Assembly (NCBI RefSeq): GCF_002909235.1
Contig: NZ_PHQQ01000020.1
Span: 1-64,000, forward strand
Origin: Arenibacter catalasegens
GTDB taxonomy: Bacteria > Bacteroidota > Bacteroidia > Flavobacteriales > Flavobacteriaceae
Length of the DNA stretch: 64,000 bases
Direction: 5' to 3'
Of the stretch, positions 7,716 through 16,143 are shown one piece after another. Under the pieces are notes generated by a model. The model ran no database searches. It had not been told where the DNA came from and worked only from the letters and a program-made list of their open reading frames with translations. A program made the translations under genes and the position numbers. Numbering within the stretch: position 1 is the first letter of the stretch; each line of letters begins with the position of its first letter.

Positions 7716-8690
7716 TTAGGCTTTAATGCTAATAACAATTTTCCCTTTATGTTTTCCCTCACCAAAGTACTGGATCAATCGCCCCGCATCTTCTAGGGGA
7801 TATGGGCCATCTATCTGGCATTTGATCTTCTGCTGAGCTATCAGGTCACAGATATAATCCAACCCAATATTTGATTTTAGGGCAAGTATTTTTAAACTTT
7901 TAGTACTGAACAGGGGTACAAGTTTGCCCCACAGCAACAATCCAATTAGATTGAAAGGCTTGCCGCCTATACTTACATAACGTCCATTGGGGTTTAAGGC
8001 TTTGAGATAGGAAAGTGAAGCTTTGTTGGACTTACAGTCTAGGATAAGGTCGTACCGTTCCCCGGCCTTGGTGAAATTCACCTTTTTATAGTCGATCACC
8101 TGATCATAACCAATGGTTGTCATCATGGCCAGTTTTTCTTGGGCATCTACTCCTGTTACTTCACAGTTATGAAGTTTGGCCAACTGTAGTCCAATGGTTC
8201 CCACACCGCCACCGCCACCGTTGATCAAAATTTTTTGTCCGTCTTTTATGTGCCCTATGTCCCGCAATGCCTGTAAAGCTAGACAGGAGGCATGCGGAAT
8301 GGATGCTGCTTCCTCAAAACTTAGGGCTTGGGGTTTTTGGATAACCGCATTTTCGTTAATACTGATATATTCTGCAAAGGTGCCAAAGCCGTAATTAGAG
8401 GTGTCGCCCATGACCGCATCCCCGATTTTAAATTTCGTGGCATTTGCCCCGACGGCTGCAACGGTACCCGATAATTCCATTCCCAAAAGGCCATCTTTAG
8501 GTTTAAAAAGTCCGAACATTAATCGGTACAAATAGGGTTTGCCCGAGGCGAGACTCCAGTCGTAGTCGTTTACGGTAGTAGCATGGATCTTTATCAGCAC
8601 CTCCTTGTCCTTTGGGGAGGGTATTGCGGCTTCTTCTACCCTAACCCCCTTTTCAGGCGAGCCATATTTTTTACATTTAATAACTTTCAT
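7716..8690 (-). CDS. zinc-type NAD(P)-dependent alcohol dehydrogenase / quinone oxidoreductase-like
   Basis: This 324-residue protein belongs to the medium-chain dehydrogenase/reductase superfamily. The N-terminal GroES-like domain (about 1-120) contains HATTVNDYDWSLASGKPYL and GMELSGTVAAVG. The Rossmann domain carries the nucleotide-binding GGGGGVGTIGLQLAK near residue 157. The zinc ligands of classical alcohol dehydrogenases are not obvious, so it is closer to the zinc-independent quinone oxidoreductase or enoyl-reductase branch. The substrate is unknown. It lies 26 bases after the BNR-4 gene and 12 before the Crp-like gene, consistent with one operon. Confidence 0.87.
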   Translation of the reverse strand: MKVIKCKKYGSPEKGVRVEEAAIPSPKDKEVLIKIHATTVNDYDWSLASGKPYLYRLMFGLFKPKDGLLGMELSGTVAAVGANATKFKIGDAVMGDTSNYGFGTFAEYISINENAVIQKPQALSFEEAASIPHASCLALQALRDIGHIKDGQKILINGGGGGVGTIGLQLAKLHNCEVTGVDAQEKLAMMTTIGYDQVIDYKKVNFTKAGERYDLILDCKSNKASLSYLKALNPNGRYVSIGGKPFNLIGLLLWGKLVPLFSTKSLKILALKSNIGLDYICDLIAQQKIKCQIDGPYPLEDAGRLIQYFGEGKHKGKIVISIKA

Positions 8691-8716
8691 TTGGTTCTAT
8701 TGATGTCCTAATTTAA

Positions 8717-10129
8717 TCATTTGATTTTAATGGGTTTTTCAAAATCTTCGGTCATAGTATAGGGCATTTTCCAGATTTCACCCTTGAAATTTCCAAAATA
8801 CAATTCGGATTTACTAAGCTGGTGCGAATCTCCATCGGCCCAGAAAAAAGAAAACGGGGCTTTATAATTTACAGGCCGTCGCACATAAGAATGACTTAAA
8901 GGACTATGCTCCGTTATGGTTTTTATCTTTTTCCAGGTTTCTCCTTTATCCTTGGATTGCCAGATGGCCAGTTCACCACCAACGCCCCATTCTTGAGGTC
9001 CTTTTTCCGTAGGCCCAACAATTTTCCAATCGTCTTCTCCAATAAAAAGGCTTCCCATATCATAATTATGGTCCGAGGTGGTTACCACAGTGGTTTGCCA
9101 TTCCGTGCCGTTCCATTTGGTAATGCACCATTCGTAAGGGGCGCTTTTAGGACCGGGTTCGTGGCCATTACTTCTAATATATAGACAGGCGGGATGCCCT
9201 TCCGCTGTAAAGCCCATATCTTTTAAATACAGGTTTTTATTTTGAGAGGCATAATCCATCACTCTGGCGGGACTGGCTAGGTCCACAAGAGGTACCGGTG
9301 TATTTATGCCGTTTACAGTGGTCCAAGTGGCTCCAAAGTCGGCCGATTGTATATAGTATAAATCTGTTCGTTTATCCACGTTGCCGTTGGGATGTCGGTT
9401 AAGAAACGTTCCTAACACCTTGCCGTTATATAAGTCGCTGGTCTGATAATGACCTGATTTTTCACCCTCCTTTTCAGGGATGGCGGCGAGTAATTTATCA
9501 TCGGTCCAAGAGATACCGTCCTTACTGGTTTCAAAATAAAGTTGGCGTACGCCTGTGTATTTTGTAAAAAATTGAAAGAACCCAAAATCGGTATACCTAG
9601 GTTGTGGGTAGGTCATTTCCTCTTCCGTAATCTGCACAAATTCTTTTGTGGAATATGGCATTTTGCTTTTGTATTTATAGCCTGGTCTTTGAGCGCCCCG
9701 CCCACTTATAAATACCCAAATATAGCCAGAGGCATCGATCAAAATGGAGGGGTTGTCATGTGGGTCGTCTACCCCATTTTTATCATATACCACGGTGGGT
9801 TGTGAAACCATTTCCGTTTTATGGTCGAACTCCCCGATCATACATAGCAGGTAACGTTTGTCTTCAGAGGGTGTTCCTCCGTATACAAAAAAAGTTTTTT
9901 CAACTTCGGGGGCATATATGGCTAGGGGAACGTGTTTTGCGGTGTAGGTTCCCAGCGCTCCTGAGTATTTGTCCCCATATTCGTACTTCTGATTCAGTTC
10001 GAACCAAATACCTCTGTAACCATTAACTTTTGTATTGGTCAAGCTTTGGCAGAAGGCATGTCCAACACAAAAAACAGTAAAAACTACTACTAATAATTTG
10101 AGATTTCTTCTAGTGATGTTGCTTTTCAT
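8717..10129 (-). CDS. exported BNR-4 repeat beta-propeller protein
   Basis: This 470-residue protein has a signal peptide (hydrophobic 12-25, cleavage after HAFC-Q). The mature part looks like a seven-bladed propeller of the BNR-4 type, with repeated motifs such as SADFGATW and SKDKGETW and an early GYRGIWFELNQ. The conserved VDDPHDNPSI near 130 has an internal histidine. This layout is seen in PL24/PL25-type ulvan lyases and in uncharacterised propeller proteins of polysaccharide loci, so a polysaccharide lyase or glycan-binding role is possible but not shown. It starts 5 bases after the GNAT gene and precedes the dehydrogenase. No SusCD pair or sulfatase lies nearby. Confidence 0.72.
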   Translation of the reverse strand: MKSNITRRNLKLLVVVFTVFCVGHAFCQSLTNTKVNGYRGIWFELNQKYEYGDKYSGALGTYTAKHVPLAIYAPEVEKTFFVYGGTPSEDKRYLLCMIGEFDHKTEMVSQPTVVYDKNGVDDPHDNPSILIDASGYIWVFISGRGAQRPGYKYKSKMPYSTKEFVQITEEEMTYPQPRYTDFGFFQFFTKYTGVRQLYFETSKDGISWTDDKLLAAIPEKEGEKSGHYQTSDLYNGKVLGTFLNRHPNGNVDKRTDLYYIQSADFGATWTTVNGINTPVPLVDLASPARVMDYASQNKNLYLKDMGFTAEGHPACLYIRSNGHEPGPKSAPYEWCITKWNGTEWQTTVVTTSDHNYDMGSLFIGEDDWKIVGPTEKGPQEWGVGGELAIWQSKDKGETWKKIKTITEHSPLSHSYVRRPVNYKAPFSFFWADGDSHQLSKSELYFGNFKGEIWKMPYTMTEDFEKPIKIK

Positions 10130-10134
10130 TTTTC

Positions 10135-10584
10135 TTATTTCGATTTACTAAAACTTATTTTTTTGATGCCTCTCTCACTGATATATTCCCTTTTCTCATG
10201 AAACCCAAACTTTTTATACAGGGCTATGGCCGGTGCATTGGCCCAACCGGTTTCTACAATAAGGGTTTTCGAATCGTCATAATTTTCTAGGAATACTAGC
10301 AGTTTTTGGGCAATTCCCTGCCTAAAATATTTTGGATGTACTACAAGGCTGCAAACATCGAGTGTGTTTTTAAGTTGGTCTATTTCAGCTGCAGCGGCCA
10401 AAACATCCTTTTTCCACAAACCAAAAAATTGGGTGTTGCTATTTTGTATATTGGAAAGAGTCCTTCTTAATGGGGGAAAATCAGTAACGCCCAGTAATGC
10501 AGCCTCGATGCGATAGGATACTTGGAAAAGCGCGTGAATTTTTTCAGCATTGGAAATCTTGGAATGGGCTATTTTTTTGATCAC
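10135..10584 (-). CDS. GNAT family N-acetyltransferase
   Basis: This 149-residue acyltransferase is of the GNAT fold. The acetyl-CoA-binding region is VCSLVVHPKYFRQGIAQKLLVFLENY near residues 78-103, with the Q/RxxGxA/G turn represented by RQGIAQ. The C-terminal FGFHEKREY is the usual beta6-beta7 segment. The acceptor is unknown. It is the first gene of the five-gene run and ends 5 bases before the BNR-4 start. Cytoplasmic. Confidence 0.87.
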   Translation of the reverse strand: MIKKIAHSKISNAEKIHALFQVSYRIEAALLGVTDFPPLRRTLSNIQNSNTQFFGLWKKDVLAAAAEIDQLKNTLDVCSLVVHPKYFRQGIAQKLLVFLENYDDSKTLIVETGWANAPAIALYKKFGFHEKREYISERGIKKISFSKSK

Positions 10585-10762
10585 GGGTTTAATGAGGACA
10601 GATTAACAGATGAATATAGTTCCAAATGAGATATCTAATATAGCAATTCTTTGTTTCTCGTTCGTGGATCAAGGTTCAATGTTGAAGGTTGAAAATCCTA
10701 TGTCCGTCACTTCGAGTGATTTTATAGAGTGAAACGAAATAAAATTGGTTTGAGAAGTAGAT

Positions 10763-10809
10763 GGTGAATAGTAAGCAGCAGTTGGCAGTGAGCAGTAATC
10801 AGTAAACAG
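10763..10809. repeat. degenerate CAGTnAnCAGT stretch, copy 3
   Basis: Loose units GTGAATAGTAAGCAG, CAGTTGGCAGTG, AGCAGTAATCAGTAAACAG, resembling 5761-5812 and 6222-6270. It again lies close to modules B and D. Confidence 0.45.
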
Positions 10810-10835
10810 ATTGCGGCAATGACGAGAAAATGTCA

Positions 10836-10855
10836 GGTCGAGCGCAGTCGAGACC
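10836..10855. repeat. repeat module D, copy 3, joined to module B
   Basis: Identical to 6501-6520. Its right end overlaps the left end of module B copy 3 at 10847, so D and B share the GTCGAGACC core. Confidence 0.8.
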
Positions 10856-10937
10856 TTTAAGCAGTGGCCAATGGTGTGCGACTTCTCTCCCGATAGGTAT
10901 CGGGAATCCCAGAAAAAGGGACTCTGTCGAGGTGACT
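10847..10937. repeat. repeat module B, copy 3
   Basis: 91 bases aligned with 357-447, with most changes clustered near the left end. The CTCCCGAT/ATCGGGA hairpin and the GGGAC end are kept. Confidence 0.85.
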
Positions 10938-11197
10938 ACAACGGGCAGGTGAGGAGCAAACGTAACGAAGCACTTCTACTATAAAAAACAGATTTCTGCG
11001 CTGCGCCTATCTGGCGGTGTTAGGCTTTCATAGCGGGTAAGGTGCGGAAAATATTGTGGTTATTTTTTCTAGATAAACTATTCTGATAACAAATTCGATG
11101 TCCCTTTACAAATAGCAAAGGTATCTGTTTCAATTACCGTGCAGGATCTAGTATGGCACTCTGAACATTAATTATCTGATATAATGATTTAAAAGTG

Positions 11198-11416
11198 CTA
11201 TTTCTTATTTACAGTATAGACACCCCCAGCAACCAAAAGTATACCTAATCCTAAATAGATATATCCCTGTTGTTTGCTCCCTTTATCTGAAACATCGAGT
11301 TCTATATCCAACACTTTTACAGAGGCTCCGCTATTATCTATTTTATTTAAACCTACATACCCAAGGGCTAGGCCACCAATTATTAGAAGGATTCCTATTA
11401 CTTTTTTAGTATTCAT
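11198..11416 (-). CDS. small two-helix membrane protein, DUF3185-like
   Basis: This 72-residue protein has two hydrophobic helices (about 5-24 and 51-68), each glycine-rich (GILLIIGGLALGYVGL and YLGLGILLVAGGVY). They are joined by a polar loop, giving a hairpin in the inner membrane. Size and layout resemble DUF3185-type proteins, but the match is only by eye. The function is unknown. It lies 148 bases downstream of the pseudouridine synthase gene and may be a separate unit. Confidence 0.65.
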   Translation of the reverse strand: MNTKKVIGILLIIGGLALGYVGLNKIDNSGASVKVLDIELDVSDKGSKQQGYIYLGLGILLVAGGVYTVNKK

Positions 11417-11564
11417 AGTTGGTTATTTATTGTTAAATATCAACAAAATTCCACGAAATTAATAATAATGTTAACAACAAAATGCAGTTTCTAACTGGGT
11501 GATATGGAATTTGCTACCAATATGAGAAAATGAATAATGGTGGTAATGAAATAGGCAATAGGCG

Positions 11565-12407
11565 CTATTTGATCATCCCTAAATTAATGACTTCCTGTTC
11601 GGTAAGATGTCTCCAGTGTCCACGCGGCAGGTCTTTTTTGGTGAGTCCGGCATAAACCACCCTGTCCAATTTTACGACCTCGTATTCCAATTCTTCAAAA
11701 ATACGGCGTACAATTTTGTTCCTGGTACTCTTTAATTCTATTCCGATTTCCCGTTTAGGGGCATTTTCAATAAAACTAATATCATCTACCCTAACCACAC
11801 TATCTTCTATAGAAATGCCTTCCTTGATTTTTAGGAGGTCTTCGCCCCTAAGGTTTTTGTTAAGCTCTACGTGATATATTTTTCGAAGTCCGTTTTTTGG
11901 TTTTGTAAGTCGCTTCGTCATTTCCCCATCATTGGTAAACAACAAAAGTCCTGTGGTACTCTTGTCCATTTTACCTACAACGGTAAGTTTGGATTTGGAA
12001 GCACTTGAAATAAGGGAGGCCACGGTTCTTCTTCCATGCTCATCCTTGGGAGTGGTAACAAAGTCTTTGGGCTTATTTAAAATTACGTACTCTTTTTTCT
12101 CTGGATTCAATAAGCGGCCATCAAATTTTACTTCATCGGTAAGTTTTACTTTGTAGCCCATTTCGGTAATAGGCTTGCCGTTAACGGTTATGTTTCCTGC
12201 AGAGATATAAATATCGGCATCCCTACGTGAACAAACTCCTGAGTTGGCTACATAACGATTTAGACGCATTACATTGGGGTCGGATGGTGGCTGTGCTTCC
12301 GCTTTCTTTCTTACCGGCGCGTTGCCCCTGGCATAACTTTTTTTTCTAAAAGTGCCTCCTTGCCTACCTGATGCCTTTTTGTCGTTATTAGAATCTGACC
12401 TACCCAT
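11565..12407 (-). CDS. RsuA/RluB-family rRNA pseudouridine synthase
   Basis: Enzymes of this family convert a specific uridine in rRNA to pseudouridine. A basic, disordered N-terminal tail (about 45 residues) precedes an S4 RNA-binding domain (LNRYVANSGVCSRRDADIYI). The catalytic domain contains VGKMDKSTTGLLLFTNDG, whose aspartate is the expected nucleophile. The start at 12407 (MGRSDSNND) is preferred over an in-frame ATG at 12437, because the extra ten residues are unlike the family and Bacteroidota homologues usually begin near MGRS. The RluB-type target (23S rRNA) is the usual assignment. It follows the UbiA gene at 74 bases. Confidence 0.88.
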   Translation of the reverse strand: MGRSDSNNDKKASGRQGGTFRKKSYARGNAPVRKKAEAQPPSDPNVMRLNRYVANSGVCSRRDADIYISAGNITVNGKPITEMGYKVKLTDEVKFDGRLLNPEKKEYVILNKPKDFVTTPKDEHGRRTVASLISSASKSKLTVVGKMDKSTTGLLLFTNDGEMTKRLTKPKNGLRKIYHVELNKNLRGEDLLKIKEGISIEDSVVRVDDISFIENAPKREIGIELKSTRNKIVRRIFEELEYEVVKLDRVVYAGLTKKDLPRGHWRHLTEQEVINLGMIK

Positions 12408-12481
12408 ATGTACTTTAATTTGTTGCAAAGGTAGCAAAGGAAATCATATGTATAACCTAATGAAGTGGGAATTAGTGATTC

Positions 12482-13387
12482 TTAGAGAATTCTATTCAAT
12501 ACCAGATCAACATTGATCAATAATATACTAAATACGCCTAAAATGATGATCAATTTAAGAATATTATGTAGCCATACATAGTGTTTTTTGCTGTTCGATT
12601 TTACCAAAAGGACCAAAAATCCCAAAAGTAAAAAAATACAACCTATAAAATAGAGGTACATATAGCCTACATCAAAATATTCGATCAAGAGAAAGGAGGG
12701 AAGCAATGTTAGGCCAATTAGAATAGAGATACAGGTCTTGGAAAATTTTGCTCCGTACAATATGGGGATGGTCTTATAGTTTTGGGCCATATCCCCGGCC
12801 ATGTTTTCTAAGTCTTTAATCATTTCCCGGGCCAAAATTAATAGGAAAAGAAATAGGGCATGCACGAATATGACAGGGTCAAAATTTTTGTAATACACAA
12901 AAACCGCAAAAAATGGAGCAATGGCCAATGTTGCAGAAACAAAATTCCCCAAAAAAGGTACTCTCTTCAACTTGTGGGAATATAACCAAATGCCGAAAAT
13001 GTAGGCAGAAAAGAAGACTACAGCTTTAAAAGAGACGTAACTAGCAAAGAAAACCGAAAGAAAATTTAATAAGAAATAGGTGCTAAGTTTGGTGCGCTGA
13101 CTTACCAAACGGTCCAACATGCTCTTTCTAGGTTTATTGATAAGGTCTTTTTCCGCATCATAGAAATTATTGATGATATATCCGGCTGCGATGACCAAAG
13201 CAGAGCTGAGTACTATAACAAAGAGGTTGCCATCAAAAACAACTTTTCTAAGGGGTAAATGGGGTGCTAAAATATAAATGGAGGCCAAGTACTGGGCCAA
13301 AATGATCATCAGAATATTGTATCCTCTGACCACAGAAAACAGGCTCAGGAACTTTAATAGCAAGAGCTTGTTTCTTCTACTAAGCAT
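12482..13387 (-). CDS. UbiA-family prenyltransferase (geranylgeranylglycerol-phosphate geranylgeranyltransferase-like)
   Basis: This 301-residue multi-pass membrane enzyme of the UbiA superfamily transfers a polyprenyl chain to an acceptor. The first aspartate-rich motif is NNFYDAEKDLINKPRKS near residues 72-88 and the second is DLENMAGD near 190. Bacteroidota homologues are commonly annotated as the archaeal-type ether-lipid enzyme, but the true acceptor in this phylum is not established. Eight or nine hydrophobic helices are visible. It begins 11 bases after mevalonate kinase, so it is probably co-transcribed with the pathway that makes its prenyl donor. Confidence 0.85.
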   Translation of the reverse strand: MLSRRNKLLLLKFLSLFSVVRGYNILMIILAQYLASIYILAPHLPLRKVVFDGNLFVIVLSSALVIAAGYIINNFYDAEKDLINKPRKSMLDRLVSQRTKLSTYFLLNFLSVFFASYVSFKAVVFFSAYIFGIWLYSHKLKRVPFLGNFVSATLAIAPFFAVFVYYKNFDPVIFVHALFLFLLILAREMIKDLENMAGDMAQNYKTIPILYGAKFSKTCISILIGLTLLPSFLLIEYFDVGYMYLYFIGCIFLLLGFLVLLVKSNSKKHYVWLHNILKLIIILGVFSILLINVDLVLNRIL

Positions 13388-13398
13388 AGGGGTGGTGT

Positions 13399-14337
13399 TT
13401 AGAAGTTATAAACCACTTCCAAATTATAGCCTTTTAGGGCTTTTTTTGCCTTATTGATGTCTTCTGTAAATCCTAAAATATAACCTCCGCCACCAGAACC
13501 GCAAAGTTTTAAATAATAGTCATTGGTGTCTATTCCCTGTTTCCATAGTTTATGGAATTCCACGGGTATCATAGGCTTAAAATTATCCAAGACTACATGG
13601 GACAACTGTTTTAAATTCCCGAACAGGGATTTTACGTTCCCATTTATAAAATCTTCCACACAGGCATCTGTATGTTTAATAAACTGATTTTTTAGCATGG
13701 CGCGAAATCCTTCATGTTTCATTTGCTCCATGAACAAATGTACCATTGGGGCCGTTTCACCTGTACTTCCACTGTCCAACAGGAATACAGCTCCCTTGCC
13801 GTCCAAATTTTGAGACGGAATGCTGGTAGATTCTATATTATCCTTGGAGTTAATAAGGATAGGAAGGCTTAAATAACTGTTTAATGGATCAAGTCCTGAA
13901 GATTTGCCATGGAAAAACGATTCCATTTTTCCAAAAATAGTCTTCAATTTCAATAATTTTTCCCTGGTAAGATTCTCTAAAACGGTGATTTTTTCAATAG
14001 CATATTTGTCGTAGATGGCAGCCACTAAGGCGCCACTACTGCCCACCCCATATCCTTGGGGAATGGAGCTGTCAAAATACATGCCGTTGGCGACATCCTC
14101 ATTCAAGGCATCCAGATCAAAGGTCACCAATTTGTGATCTTTGTTTTGTACGTTTTTTAAATATTCAGCAAAGGCCCTGAGGCTAGCATTGGATTTTTTT
14201 GCCTCTTCAGAATCTTTATTCTTAGATTTTAATGCCCCTTTAAAGAAATTATAGGGTATAGAAAGTCCTTTGGAATCTTTAATGATTCCATATTCCCCGA
14301 AAAGTAGAATTTTAGAGTAAAATAATGGTCCTTTCAT
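13399..14337 (-). CDS. GHMP-family mevalonate kinase
   Basis: This 312-residue GHMP kinase carries the opening signature YSKILLFGEYGIIKDSKGL, the ATP-binding PQGYGVGSSGALVAAIYD near residues 92-109, and the C-terminal glycine motif KLCGSGGGGYILGF near 278. It should phosphorylate mevalonate with ATP in the lower mevalonate pathway. The context supports this over galactokinase or phosphomevalonate kinase: diphosphomevalonate decarboxylase lies upstream (155 bases) and UbiA downstream (11 bases). Cytoplasmic. Confidence 0.85.
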   Translation of the reverse strand: MKGPLFYSKILLFGEYGIIKDSKGLSIPYNFFKGALKSKNKDSEEAKKSNASLRAFAEYLKNVQNKDHKLVTFDLDALNEDVANGMYFDSSIPQGYGVGSSGALVAAIYDKYAIEKITVLENLTREKLLKLKTIFGKMESFFHGKSSGLDPLNSYLSLPILINSKDNIESTSIPSQNLDGKGAVFLLDSGSTGETAPMVHLFMEQMKHEGFRAMLKNQFIKHTDACVEDFINGNVKSLFGNLKQLSHVVLDNFKPMIPVEFHKLWKQGIDTNDYYLKLCGSGGGGYILGFTEDINKAKKALKGYNLEVVYNF

Positions 14338-14492
14338 TTCTTTAAGATAAGCAAAAATAATTAAAAATTAACTTTTAATAACTGGTATATAGTGCTTGGT
14401 TAATTTCACAATACTTACCAATAACCTTAATAATTCTTCGATATTAATTAACGCAACACATCAAAGTTAATTATGCATCATTCAAATTAAAA

Positions 14493-15575
14493 TTACAGCT
14501 TTTCTGCTCCTTTTCCAATTTGATCGCAAATATACTGCCCGTTTTCGCAATATGCAACCAACTCATTATTAATAAATTGGTAAACCTTTTCTTTTTCATT
14601 TTCAGGATAGAGCACATGTACATTGGCGCCGGCATCCAATGTAAAACAGACATGGGTTTTGGAAGTGGCCCTAAAGGCCCATATTTTATTGATAATTTCC
14701 AACGTATTGGGTTTTATCAACATAAAATAAGGCATACTGGTCATCATCATGGCATGCAACGTAAGTGCCTCACTTTCCACGATTTTAATAAATTCCAATA
14801 AATTTCCTTGCTCAAAAATCAATTTTAACTTGGACAGATTTTTATGCGCTTGGTCGAACCGTTGCTCCGCAAAGGGGTGATCGTGCATTAAATTATGACC
14901 AAGGCTACTGCTTACCTGTTTGGTTCCTTTGTCCACCAAAAGGATGGTATCCTGATAGTTCTTAAAATTTGGGTGGACCTTATATGGAAATTTTATGGCA
15001 TAGAGATCGGAGCTGTTCAGAGTGTCCTTGTGCATTCCCCATTGTATTAAGTCGCCTTCAATACTCCTGCAGGCACTTCCAGAGCCCAAGCGTGCCAAAA
15101 AAGAAGCCTTCTTATTAAAATAATTGGCATCCATATCTGGGTTCAATTCCCTTTCCAGCTCCATGAGACATAATGCCAAGGCAGACATGCCGCTGGCCGA
15201 AGAGGCAATTCCACTGCTGTGGGGAAAGGAATTGGAAGTTTCTATGGTAAAATGATAGGCTTTTAAGAAGGGCAGATAGGGCACTGTTCTCTTAAAGAAC
15301 GTATTTATTTTGGGTTTGAAATCCTCTTTTGGCTTCCCCTCAAAAAGGAGGTCGAAAGAAAAGTCGGAAGTTTTGTTGTCCAATTTTTTATAGGTGACGG
15401 TTGTTGTGGTAGCACAGGTATCCAACGTAAAGCTGATGGATGGGTTTGCGGGAATCTGATGTTCCTTTTTCCCCCAGTACTTTACCAAGGCAATATTACT
15501 TGGCGATCTATAAGTAACTTTTCCTTCTGTTATGTCTATGATATACCCTGAAGGGATAAAGTCTTTTTCGGTCAT
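14493..15575 (-). CDS. mvaD: diphosphomevalonate decarboxylase
   Basis: This 360-residue GHMP-fold enzyme converts mevalonate diphosphate to isopentenyl diphosphate with ATP and release of CO2. Diagnostic stretches are SPSNIALVKYWGKKEHQIPAN near 26-46, the phosphate-binding PHSSGIASSASGMSALAL near 118-135, and the decarboxylase-specific GSACRSIEGDLIQWG near 162. It is longer than the eukaryote-like minimum because of an N-terminal extension of about 25 residues. It is the first gene of the mevalonate run and is divergent from tspO, with 94 bases between. Confidence 0.92.
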   Translation of the reverse strand: MTEKDFIPSGYIIDITEGKVTYRSPSNIALVKYWGKKEHQIPANPSISFTLDTCATTTTVTYKKLDNKTSDFSFDLLFEGKPKEDFKPKINTFFKRTVPYLPFLKAYHFTIETSNSFPHSSGIASSASGMSALALCLMELERELNPDMDANYFNKKASFLARLGSGSACRSIEGDLIQWGMHKDTLNSSDLYAIKFPYKVHPNFKNYQDTILLVDKGTKQVSSSLGHNLMHDHPFAEQRFDQAHKNLSKLKLIFEQGNLLEFIKIVESEALTLHAMMMTSMPYFMLIKPNTLEIINKIWAFRATSKTHVCFTLDAGANVHVLYPENEKEKVYQFINNELVAYCENGQYICDQIGKGAEKL

Positions 15576-15669
15576 AATGGAAACAATTTGTGCAAAGATA
15601 GTTTTTAAGGGGTTTTGCTGTAGATCCTGTTAAAATAAATTGTTAATTTAGGGCATTAACAACCAACCT

Positions 15670-16143
15670 TTGAAAAAACAACTAACCTATATCGCCATTT
15701 CTGTAGCCGTGTGCCTAATGATTGGGTTTTTATCCAGTTTTGCAACGCAATCTTCGGTAAATGATTGGTATTTGGAATTGAATAAACCCAGTTTTAATCC
15801 GCCAAATTGGGTTTTTGCCCCTGTGTGGACCATACTCTATATTATGATGGGAGTAGCTGCAGGTATTGTTTGGGCAAAAGGGTTTTACCATATTTGGGTA
15901 AAAACGGCCTTATACCATTTTGGGATACAGTTGTTGTTCAATGCGCTTTGGAGCATAATTTTCTTTGGATTTAAGAATACGTTTGGAGCCTTGCTCGTTA
16001 TTCTTACCTTATTGATATTGTTGATCTTTACTATAAAATGGTTTACGGTAGTAAGTAAAACTGCTGCATATCTACTAATTCCCTATCTCCTTTGGGTGTG
16101 CTTTGCCACGGCCCTGAACTATAAAATCTGGGAGTTGAATTAA
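15670..16143 (+). CDS. tspO: TspO/MBR family tryptophan-rich sensory protein
   Basis: This 157-residue inner-membrane protein has five predicted helices. The hallmark stretch is WYLELNKPSFNPPNWVFAPVWTILYIMMG (residues 34-62), and aromatic residues are frequent. TspO proteins bind porphyrins and related ligands and are linked to stress signalling. The start is TTG at 15670: no ATG lies upstream in frame, and a start at Met17 would cut off the first helix. The stop overlaps the stop of the convergent DUF1697 gene by four bases. Confidence 0.9.
   Translation: MKKQLTYIAISVAVCLMIGFLSSFATQSSVNDWYLELNKPSFNPPNWVFAPVWTILYIMMGVAAGIVWAKGFYHIWVKTALYHFGIQLLFNALWSIIFFGFKNTFGALLVILTLLILLIFTIKWFTVVSKTAAYLLIPYLLWVCFATALNYKIWELN

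Larger units (their letters stand above)
10585..11197. other. gene-free repeat island 3
   Basis: About 610 bases with no credible gene. The first ~100 bases are AT-rich and probably hold the promoter of the GNAT operon. The middle (10763-11010) carries repeat modules E, D, B and part of C. The end lies downstream of the small membrane-protein gene. Confidence 0.7.

Noticed and set aside
357-10937. Module B copies as a CRISPR array
   Set aside because: Only three copies, kilobases apart, with no regular spacers and no cas genes.
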